This document shows, piece by piece, positions 1-5,629 of a stretch of DNA of 7,272 nucleotides (position 1 is its first letter; every line of letters begins with the position of its first letter). Position numbers and translations under genes: made by a program. Source of the DNA: Mucilaginibacter sp. (GTDB taxonomy: Bacteria; Bacteroidota; Bacteroidia; Sphingobacteriales; Sphingobacteriaceae); contig JAFAKI010000090.1 in the NCBI GenBank assembly GCA_019235595.1, positions 1 to 7,272 of the forward strand. Direction: 5' to 3'. The notes beneath the pieces are model-generated. The model saw only the letters and a list, made by a program, of their open reading frames with translations, did not search any database and was not told the DNA's origin.

Positions 1-60
1 ATCGAAGTGTCGCGCGTAGAGGCCCTTCCCAACATGCTTCGAGAGCCTCAGCATGACACC
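1..60. repeat. Intergenic palindromic (REP-like) element downstream of the last gene
   Basis: The 68 nt beyond the last stop codon hold an inverted repeat CATGCT-11 nt-AGCATG (33-55), flanked by GTGTC (7-11) and GACAC (55-59). On the minus strand it reads TGTCATGCTGAGGCTC followed by TCGAAGCATG, a motif I recall as a very common intergenic repeat in Sphingobacteriaceae. The element runs to the window edge and may continue beyond it. There is no T-run, so it is not a typical intrinsic terminator, although a 3'-end mRNA-stabilising role would fit. Whether the operon continues past position 1 cannot be seen. Confidence 0.5.
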
Positions 61-68
61 CATTTTAT

Positions 69-842
69 TTAACTTATCGCCCTATCCAAATGCGTATATC
101 CGCCATCCACATGGATCAGTTGCCCGGTAGTATGGCTTGATTTTTCAGATAACAGGAAAGCTACCATATTGGCTATTTCCTCGCAGGTGGTCATGCGTTG
201 CTCCAAAGGTATTTTAGAGACGATAGAACCCAGCTTTTCATCCGGGTTGGGCAGGGTTTTTATCCAATTCTCATATAAGGGCGTCCAGCACTCGGCTACG
301 ATCACAGCATTTACACGGATACTATATGGCAAAAGCTCCACGGCCCACTCGCGTGTCAGTGCATTGCGTCCGCCGTTGGATGCAGCATAGGCTGACGTAT
401 TCCCCTGGCCAGTTTCTGCTGTTTTTGAGCCGATATTAACTATTGTCCCTTTGCTTTTCTTCAATTCGGGCAAGGCATAATGCGCCAGAAGGTAATAATG
501 CACCAGGTTTTTATGCAGAGAAGCCATAAACTGTTCATAATTTCCTTTTTCCAAACCTACACCGTCGTTTACTCCCGCGTTATTCACCAGGCCGTCTATT
601 CGACCGTATTGTTCAATGACGGATTTAACGGCGTTTTCACACTGGGCAGGATCGGTCAGCTCGGCCACGAAGTGCGATGCTTTTCCGCTAAGTTCGTTCA
701 CCACTTTTAAATTATCCTGTTCACTGCGACCGATAATAACCGGGAAGGCGCCCTCTGCGGCCAATACCCTTACGATGCCTTCGCCAATTCCTTTTGCTCC
801 GCCGCTTACGATTATGATTTTATCTTTGAGTTGAAGATCCAT
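69..842 (-). CDS. SDR-family dehydrogenase with YxxxN active site, probable L-fucose dehydrogenase
   Basis: A 257-aa short-chain dehydrogenase/reductase, assigned to the first step: oxidation of L-fucose to L-fucono-lactone. The Rossmann motif SGGAKGIG (13-20), NNAG (87-90), Asn112, Ser139 (NIGSK), Tyr152 and the C-terminal HVDGGY (244-249) are present. The TREWAVELLPYSIRVNAV segment is typical of SDRs. Two points stand out. The residue four after the catalytic Tyr is Asn156 (YAASN, codon AAC at 375-377) and not the usual Lys. The second beta strand ends in Gly-Arg-Ser (38-40) without an acidic residue, which favours NADP+. The gene follows an 87-nt gap with hairpins. The alternative is that this protein and the other SDR have exchanged roles; the full-length, otherwise intact sequence argues against a pseudogene. 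Confidence 0.8.
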   Translation of the reverse strand: MDLQLKDKIIIVSGGAKGIGEGIVRVLAAEGAFPVIIGRSEQDNLKVVNELSGKASHFVAELTDPAQCENAVKSVIEQYGRIDGLVNNAGVNDGVGLEKGNYEQFMASLHKNLVHYYLLAHYALPELKKSKGTIVNIGSKTAETGQGNTSAYAASNGGRNALTREWAVELLPYSIRVNAVIVAECWTPLYENWIKTLPNPDEKLGSIVSKIPLEQRMTTCEEIANMVAFLLSEKSSHTTGQLIHVDGGYTHLDRAIS

Positions 843-929
843 TTTATTGAGATTTCGTACCTACAGCACGTAATTGGATTACTATTAATTATCTACCAAC
901 ATTTTGCCCCGATGGGGCTTTCCCGACGA
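843..929. repeat. Intergenic repeat-like element with two hairpins
   Basis: This 87-nt gap between the lactonase stop and the last SDR start carries a perfect GCCCC-GAT-GGGGC inverted repeat (906-918) and a second stem, CGTAC-CTACA-GCACG (856-870), whose arms pair fully in minus-strand RNA with one G-U. Between them lies CTACCAAC (893-900). I recall similar combinations of CTACCAA, GCCCC-loop-GGGGC and a GTAC/CTAC hairpin as dispersed intergenic repeats in Bacteroidota, but cannot verify copies elsewhere. The GC-rich stem stands out in an AT-rich gap. It lacks a downstream T-run on the minus strand, so a complete transcription stop before the last gene is unlikely. Confidence 0.5.
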
Positions 930-1769
930 TTATTCTGTCAGATTATAAAATTCGATAGCGTTACCACCATAAAACTGCGCCTGCTCATTTTCTGAGAAGC
1001 GCGACGTATAAATTTGCAATATTTCTAATGCCCTATTGTAGCCACCAGCCAGTTTGCAAACCGGCCAATCCGAGCCATACATTACCCGGTTAATGCTAAA
1101 GGCATTGAAAACTGTATCCAGATACGGCGTAAAATCATCCGTTTTCCATGAGTACCAATCAGCTTCGGTAAGCATTCCCGATACTTTGCAATAAACGTTC
1201 AGATGTTTTGACAGTGCCTCAATATCCCGTTTCCACTCATCAATTTCTTTGGTTTTGATCAGCGGTTTTGCCAAATGATCTACCACAAACTTTTGATCGG
1301 GAAACTCGGCAACCAGTTTCGCTGCGTGTTTCAGATGCTTTGGGTAGATCAGGATATCGTAAGTAAAATTATATTTATTCAGCAAAGAGATCCCGTTTTT
1401 AAAACTATCGCGAAGCATTAGCTGATCATCCGGATCAGCTTGCAGCACATGACGAAAGCCCTTCATTTTGGGATGATGTTCGTGGTAATATTTTAGCTTA
1501 TCCTCCACTCTAATTGATTGCAGATTAACCCATCCCACTACACCCTTGATGAAACTATGTTGATCGGCCAGATCAAGCATAAATCGATTATCTTCGTCCG
1601 TATGGCAGGTTTGTACCAATACAGTTCCGTCGATATTGTTACGCTGCAGTAAGGGCAACAAATCGTTCGGCAAAAAATCACGCGCGATCACAGACATATC
1701 ACTGTTGATCCAGCTATCTCTTACCGGGTCGAACTTCCAGAAATGCTGATGTGCATCAATTCTTTGCAT
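930..1769 (-). CDS. Amidohydrolase-family (COG3618) lactonase, probable L-fuconolactonase
   Basis: A 279-aa amidohydrolase-superfamily TIM-barrel protein. The metal-binding HxH motif is at the very start (IDAHQHFW, His7 and His9). FRHVLQ (His107), VVDHLAKP (Asp164, His165) and YGSDWP (Asp234, the conserved barrel-end Asp) follow, as in the COG3618 lactonase branch that includes the L-fucono-1,5-lactonase of Burkholderia and the xylono/rhamnono-lactonases. The expected reaction is opening of L-fuconolactone, made by the fucose dehydrogenase, to L-fuconate in the cytoplasm; no signal peptide is seen. The ATG at 1769 lies inside the end of the FAH gene (14-nt overlap, different frame), indicating translational coupling. 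The closest ambiguity is 4-sulfomuconolactonase-like relatives, which the context argues against. Confidence 0.88.
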   Translation of the reverse strand: MQRIDAHQHFWKFDPVRDSWINSDMSVIARDFLPNDLLPLLQRNNIDGTVLVQTCHTDEDNRFMLDLADQHSFIKGVVGWVNLQSIRVEDKLKYYHEHHPKMKGFRHVLQADPDDQLMLRDSFKNGISLLNKYNFTYDILIYPKHLKHAAKLVAEFPDQKFVVDHLAKPLIKTKEIDEWKRDIEALSKHLNVYCKVSGMLTEADWYSWKTDDFTPYLDTVFNAFSINRVMYGSDWPVCKLAGGYNRALEILQIYTSRFSENEQAQFYGGNAIEFYNLTE

Positions 1770-2607
1770 AGGCTACCAGTTTTTGCGTTGCTGTGCCCAA
1801 ACCGTCAATTCCTAATTCTACTACATCACCTGGTTTCAGGTATACGTTTGGTTTCATGCCTAACCCTACCCCAGCAGGTGTACCGGTCGAAATAATATCC
1901 CCTGGCAAAAGGGTCATAAACTGACTGGTATAACTAATCAGGTGCGGAATGTTAAATATAAAGTTCGCTGTGGTACCATCCTGCATGGTTTGACCATTCA
2001 GTTTGAGCCACAGTCGAAGATTATGTGGATCGCTTATTTCATCTGGTGTTGCCACAAAAGGACCGATGGGTGCGAATGTATCACAGCCTTTTCCTTTATC
2101 CCAAGTACCGCTGCGTTCGATCTGAAACTCACGTTCCGACACATCATTGTGCAATACATATCCGGCTACATAGTCCATCGCATCCGCCTCATCCACATAA
2201 CTTGCTTTTTTGCCTATTACAATAGCCAGCTCAACCTCCCAATCTGTTTTTACAGAGTTTCTAGGGATGACAATATTATCATTCGGGCCAACAATGGCCG
2301 TGGTTGATTTCATGAATATCACCGGTTCGGTGGGCGGCGTAGCGTTGGTTTCTTTAGCATGATCAACATAATTCAAGCCGATACATACAATTTTTGATGG
2401 CCGGCCAAGCGGGCAGCCCAGGCGGACATCATCGCTTACTTCGGGAAGGTTATTGTTTTTGATAAAATCAGCTAGCCTGTTTAAGCCATCGGTCTCAAAA
2501 AATCTCTCATTATAGTCCTCGCCAAATGCCGAGGTATTGTATCGTTTATCATTAATCAGGATGCCTGTTTTCTCTTTACCGGCTTCGCCGAATCGGATTA
2601 ATTTCAT
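1756..2607 (-). CDS. FAH-family hydrolase, probable 2,4-diketo-3-deoxy-L-fuconate hydrolase
   Basis: A 283-aa fumarylacetoacetate-hydrolase-family protein. A small N-terminal domain (about 1-65) is followed by the catalytic domain. Visible motifs are IGLNYVDHAKET (76-87, with His83 as the likely general base), EPVIFMKS (94-101), the metal-binding WEVE (123-126, Glu124 and Glu126) with Asp155 in HNDVSERE as the third ligand, KGKGCDTFAPIGP (171-183) and GDIISTGTPAGVG (236-248). Family members cleave C-C bonds in beta-diketo acids. In L-fucose and L-rhamnose pathways of this type the enzyme splits the 2,4-diketo-3-deoxy acid into pyruvate and L-lactate, and I infer that role from the complete neighbourhood. 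The same family includes acylpyruvate hydrolases and HHDD isomerases, so sequence alone does not fix the substrate. Its 3' end overlaps the lactonase start by 14 nt. Confidence 0.88.
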   Translation of the reverse strand: MKLIRFGEAGKEKTGILINDKRYNTSAFGEDYNERFFETDGLNRLADFIKNNNLPEVSDDVRLGCPLGRPSKIVCIGLNYVDHAKETNATPPTEPVIFMKSTTAIVGPNDNIVIPRNSVKTDWEVELAIVIGKKASYVDEADAMDYVAGYVLHNDVSEREFQIERSGTWDKGKGCDTFAPIGPFVATPDEISDPHNLRLWLKLNGQTMQDGTTANFIFNIPHLISYTSQFMTLLPGDIISTGTPAGVGLGMKPNVYLKPGDVVELGIDGLGTATQKLVAYAKN

Positions 2608-2672
2608 AAATAAAAGTAGTTATTTTATTGTCATTGGAGAGACGCATTACTTTACATCTCTTATATTATGTT
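2608..2672 (-). other. 65-nt intergenic gap with a weak hairpin
   Basis: AT-rich spacer between the SDR gene and the FAH gene. In the minus-strand RNA a 6-bp stem is possible (plus-strand GAGACG at 2639-2644 against CATCTC at 2655-2660, one G-U pair, 10-nt loop). It is short and could be chance. No promoter or terminator is evident. Confidence 0.25.
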
Positions 2673-3437
2673 TTAGGTATTGATCTTTATAAAGCCACCA
2701 TCAATTGGGTAGTCACAGCCGGTAATAAAACCAGCTTCATCCGAGCATAAATAAAGCGCCAATGCTGCTATTTCTACCGGTTTGCCCATACGCCCTATAG
2801 GCTGACTTTTTGATAATTTCTCAAATATTTCCTGTTGGTTGTCAGGATAATTTTTGGCAATGAATCCATCCACAAATGGCGTATGCACACGTGCCGGAGA
2901 GATACTATTGCAACGGATATTATCGTGCAGATAATCGCGGGCTACAGACAAAGTCATCGCAAAAATGGCGCCTTTGCTGGTTGAGTATGCAAATCTATCC
3001 ACCAAACCCACGCTTGCAGCAATAGAAGCCGTATTCAGGATCACGCCGCCACCTTTAGCCTTCATCAATGGAATTGCTGCGAACAAACAATTGTATGCGC
3101 CTTTCACGTTCACGTTCATCACGCGGTCGAAATCTGCTTCACTGGTAGTGGCTGCTGCACCAATGTGTGCGATACCCGCATTATTAACCAAAATATCAAT
3201 CCGACCTATCCCGTTGAGCACATCTAAAACTTGCCGTTGCTCGCTTACATCGCAAATGTGAAATGAGGCTTTACCGCCATTTTGTTTTATCTCGTTTACC
3301 GTAGCAGATGCCGTTTGCTGATCCAGGTCGATGATGTGCACATCGGCTCCCTGCTTTGCAAAAAGTTCTGCAATCGCTTTTCCTATACCACTGCCGCCTC
3401 CTGTTATAACTGCTGATTTATTTTGTAATGAAAACAT
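2673..3437 (-). CDS. SDR-family dehydrogenase, probable 2-keto-3-deoxy-L-fuconate dehydrogenase
   Basis: A 254-aa classical short-chain dehydrogenase/reductase with every hallmark in place. These are the cofactor motif TGGGSGIG (12-19), Asp37 at the end of the second beta strand (favouring NAD+ over NADP+), NNAG (85-88), Asn110, and catalytic Ser138 and Tyr151 with Lys155 (YSTSK). The usual PIDGG C-terminal strand is at 244-248. In Xanthomonas-type fucose clusters the SDR next to the FAH-family hydrolase oxidises C4 of 2-keto-3-deoxy-L-fuconate to the 2,4-diketo acid, and this gene sits directly before the FAH gene with a 65-nt gap. I infer the same step. The other SDR in the operon is the alternative candidate, but it looks more like aldose 1-dehydrogenases and has an atypical active site. 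Translation starts at ATG 3437 after an A-rich leader (TTAAAAAG) rather than a clear Shine-Dalgarno sequence. Confidence 0.85.
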   Translation of the reverse strand: MFSLQNKSAVITGGGSGIGKAIAELFAKQGADVHIIDLDQQTASATVNEIKQNGGKASFHICDVSEQRQVLDVLNGIGRIDILVNNAGIAHIGAAATTSEADFDRVMNVNVKGAYNCLFAAIPLMKAKGGGVILNTASIAASVGLVDRFAYSTSKGAIFAMTLSVARDYLHDNIRCNSISPARVHTPFVDGFIAKNYPDNQQEIFEKLSKSQPIGRMGKPVEIAALALYLCSDEAGFITGCDYPIDGGFIKINT

Positions 3438-3448
3438 AACTTTTTAAT

Positions 3449-3534
3449 AATATCGAACACCGAATTCTGAACACCGAACACCGAAGTGTTGATTTACTTC
3501 ATTATTCATCATTCGGTATTCATTATTCGATATT
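3449..3534. repeat. Imperfect inverted repeat, 38-nt arms, filling an intergenic gap
   Basis: Arm 1 spans 3449-3486 and arm 2 spans 3497-3534, with a 10-nt loop (3487-3496). Aligning arm 1 with the reverse complement of arm 2 gives 26 identical positions of 38. When the minus strand, the operon mRNA, is folded, seven of the twelve differences become G-U pairs, giving about 33 of 38 paired positions. In plus-strand RNA those same positions would be A-C mismatches. Arm 1 contains three copies of GAACACCGAA (3455, 3469 and 3476, the last two overlapping). The element takes up nearly all of the 101 nt between the dehydratase stop and the next start. No T-run follows on the minus strand, so it is more likely an mRNA-stability, processing or repeat element than a terminator. 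Confidence 0.6.
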
Positions 3535-3538
3535 TAAT

Positions 3539-5194
3539 TTACAATGACACTCCTCTTTTCCACGGAATAAAATCGTCCTGCTCTAACTGAACTGATTTTG
3601 GTTGTTCTTCACCGTTGGCTACGCGGATCACGTATTCCAAAATACGCTCGCCTGCCTGTTTGATGGTTTCTGAGCCTTCTATGATCGTCCCGCAATTGAT
3701 GTCGATGATATCGGGCATCCGGTTATAAGTAGCCGTATTAGTTGATAATTTGATTACCGGAGCAACGGGATTGCCCGTTGGAGTACCCAAACCCGTGGTG
3801 AATAATATCACATTTGCGCCTGAACCCACCTCGGCTGTGGTGCTTTCCACATCACTTCCTGGCGTGCACAAGAGGTTAAGGCCTTTTTTAGTCACTTTCT
3901 CAGGGTAATCCAATACCGCTGCAACAGGTGATGTCCCCCCTTTTTTGGCTGCACCAGCTGATTTAATTGCATCGGTGATTAAGCCGTCTTTAATATTCCC
4001 GGGGGATGGATTTGCGTAAAATCCCGAACCGTCCTGCTCAGCGCGGGCATTGTAAATGATCATCAGGTCCATAAAACGTTTGGCAGTATCTTCGTCTACA
4101 CAACGATCGCTCAGCTCCTGCTCTACCCCGCAAAGCTCCGGGAACTCGGATAATATTACTGAGCCACCCAATGAAACCAAAATATCCGATACGTAACCCA
4201 ACGCGGGGTTAGCAGAAATACCAGAAAAGCCATCGGAGCCGCCACATTCCAAGCCAATACACAATTTAGATAAAGGCGCCGGCGTACGTTCGGTCTCGTT
4301 AGCTTCGATCAGGGCAGCAAAGGTTTGTTTTAGGGCATGCTGTAATAAATTACGCTCTGTACCCATTTTTTGCTGTTCCAAAATCACCAGGGGCTTTTTA
4401 AAATTGGGATCGCGTTTGGCTACCTCCTCTTGCAAAATACTGGCCTGCGCATGCTGACAACCTAAACTTAAAACAGTCGCCCCTGCAACATTTGGATGCG
4501 TGATGTAGCCGGCGAGCAAACCGCATAATGCTCTTGAATCCTGCTGCGTGCCTCCGCAGCCCATATCATGTGTCAGGAATTTGATGCCATCAATATTTTT
4601 GAAGAAACGTTTATTGCCTGCGGCTTCCTTCCCCGCCTGCATATCTGCACTCAGAATTTCCTGGGTCGATTTTCCCGCCTGGTAAAGCCCCATCAACTGC
4701 TCTACTTCGTTCTCGTAATTCTTCGCCTTTTTGTAGCCCAGTTTATCAACCAAAGCTTCTCGCATTACCTGTATGTTACGGTTCTCGCAAAATACCAACG
4801 GGATAACGATCCAGTAATTAGCCGTTCCCACCGAACCATCTGCGCGGTGATAGCCCATAAATGTACGCCCCTCAAACCTGGAGGTATCCGGCTTATGCCA
4901 GTCTAGCTTTCGATTTCCTAAATGAAACTCACTTGATGCATGATGAATGTTTTCAGTAGACACCAATCCACCCTGCGGAATAGGTTTTGTTGCCTTACCT
5001 ACCAATACGCCATACATAAAAATAGAATCGTCAGGTTCAAGGTCACCCAATGCAAATTTGTGTTTGGCAGCAACCTTTTCTGTCAGGCTAAAACTCAGAC
5101 CTTCAAACTCTATAGGAGTTCCCTGGTCCAGGTCACGCAATGCAACCAGCACATTATCCTTGGGATGTATGCGTAAGTAGTTATGTTGTGTCAT
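3539..5194 (-). CDS. UxaA/altronate dehydratase-family hydro-lyase, probable L-fuconate dehydratase
   Basis: A 551-aa member of the UxaA/GarD sugar-acid dehydratase family, a little longer than E. coli UxaA (about 495). The N-terminal ~90 residues form a SAF domain (IHPKDNVLVALRDLDQG near 9-25). The catalytic part starts near residue 107 (FEGRTFMGYHRADGSVGTANYW). It contains THDMGCGGTQ (208-217), LGCQHAQ (244-250), GLECGGSDGFSGI (314-326), a glycine-rich GLGTPTGNP block (468-476) and DIINCG-like IDINCGTIIEGSE (497-509). Family members dehydrate altronate or galactarate using a divalent metal. In this operon the only step without another candidate is L-fuconate to 2-keto-3-deoxy-L-fuconate, so I infer that activity. 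Campylobacter jejuni has UxaA-like genes in its fucose locus, which supports it. Altronate dehydratase is the likely automated name, but no uronate genes (uxaB, uxaC, kdgK) are nearby. Confidence 0.85.
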   Translation of the reverse strand: MTQHNYLRIHPKDNVLVALRDLDQGTPIEFEGLSFSLTEKVAAKHKFALGDLEPDDSIFMYGVLVGKATKPIPQGGLVSTENIHHASSEFHLGNRKLDWHKPDTSRFEGRTFMGYHRADGSVGTANYWIVIPLVFCENRNIQVMREALVDKLGYKKAKNYENEVEQLMGLYQAGKSTQEILSADMQAGKEAAGNKRFFKNIDGIKFLTHDMGCGGTQQDSRALCGLLAGYITHPNVAGATVLSLGCQHAQASILQEEVAKRDPNFKKPLVILEQQKMGTERNLLQHALKQTFAALIEANETERTPAPLSKLCIGLECGGSDGFSGISANPALGYVSDILVSLGGSVILSEFPELCGVEQELSDRCVDEDTAKRFMDLMIIYNARAEQDGSGFYANPSPGNIKDGLITDAIKSAGAAKKGGTSPVAAVLDYPEKVTKKGLNLLCTPGSDVESTTAEVGSGANVILFTTGLGTPTGNPVAPVIKLSTNTATYNRMPDIIDINCGTIIEGSETIKQAGERILEYVIRVANGEEQPKSVQLEQDDFIPWKRGVSL

Positions 5195-5293
5195 TGTATT
5201 ATTGACCGTTGATTATCCTGATTTCAGGATTACCATGATTAACTTATATTATTAAATCTATCGCTGATTACTGATTAACCGATCACCGGTTGA
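5195..5293. repeat. Intergenic region with two inverted repeats and a short tandem repeat
   Basis: This 99-nt AT-rich gap separates the mutarotase from the dehydratase gene. It holds a perfect inverted repeat of 7-bp arms with a 2-nt centre (ATCCTGA-TT-TCAGGAT, 5215-5230). A second inverted repeat with 5-bp arms (AACCG-5 nt-CGGTT, 5277-5291) ends two bases from the mutarotase stop codon. Two tandem copies of CTGATTA lie at 5264-5277. No T-run follows either hairpin on the minus strand, so neither is a typical intrinsic terminator, and I see no Bacteroidota-type promoter (TTTG with TAnnTTTG). The style (alternating ATCCTG/GATTA/CATGATTAA words) resembles degenerate intergenic repeats I recall from Bacteroidota genomes; genome-wide copy number cannot be judged here. 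Confidence 0.5.
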
Positions 5294-5629
5294 CTATTCA
5301 ATCAACTTAAAAATCCTATCCATCATCACCCACTTCTCGCCCGGCTTTGCATTTTTCAGCGGCTGCTGAAATTTCCACATCAGGGTTTCCCATTCCTGCA
5401 CTTTGGCGTTGTCGCTGTCCATAGCAGCTTTACGATCAAAGCTAAAATCATCACTCGTTTCCATTATCATAAACAAATGGTTATCGAAACGGTGAATCTC
5501 CATATCAGTGATGCCTGAATCCGTGATGCTTTTCTTTATCTCAGGCCACACCGACCGGTGGTATTCTTCGTACTCAGCAATCAATTCAGCATCATCCTTC
5601 AGATCAAGCGCCAGGCAATATCTTTTCAT
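5294..5629 (-). CDS. L-fucose/L-rhamnose mutarotase, RhaM (DUF718) family
   Basis: A 111-aa protein of the L-rhamnose mutarotase family, a small ferredoxin-like alpha/beta-barrel enzyme that interconverts the alpha and beta anomers of a 6-deoxy sugar. The family signature is visible: EEYHRSVWPE (residues 21-30), with His24 matching the catalytic His of E. coli RhaM and Trp28-Pro29 following it. There is also an aromatic segment EWETLMWKFQQPL (79-91) and a hydrophobic C-terminal strand. Length agrees with the usual ~105 residues. In fucose clusters of Xanthomonas and Campylobacter a DUF718 protein occupies the fucose mutarotase role, so here it probably supplies the anomer used by the dehydrogenase. 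That is inference from context; the fold itself does not separate fucose from rhamnose. Its ATG shares one base with the fucosidase stop. Confidence 0.87.
   Translation of the reverse strand: MKRYCLALDLKDDAELIAEYEEYHRSVWPEIKKSITDSGITDMEIHRFDNHLFMIMETSDDFSFDRKAAMDSDNAKVQEWETLMWKFQQPLKNAKPGEKWVMMDRIFKLIE

Noticed and set aside
906..918. Intrinsic terminator formed by the GCCCC/GGGGC hairpin
   Set aside because: No T-run follows the stem on the minus strand. A run of T lies on the plus-strand upstream side, and no plus-strand gene ends here.
1942..2307. 121-codon open frame on the plus strand opposite the FAH gene
   Set aside because: It is antisense to a gene with clear family motifs, and its translation shows no domain or sensible composition.
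3441..3538. Short CRISPR-like array, because of the repeated GAACACCGAA units
   Set aside because: The units are 10 nt, overlap each other and have no regular spacers; they are part of an imperfect inverted repeat.
4568..4906. 112-codon open frame on the plus strand opposite the dehydratase
   Set aside because: It is antisense to a conserved coding region and has no recognisable motifs.
3539..5194. True altronate dehydratase of a galacturonate pathway
   Set aside because: No uronate isomerase, altronate oxidoreductase, KDG kinase or KDPG aldolase is in the window, and all neighbours fit fucose catabolism. It is kept as an alternative within the feature entry.
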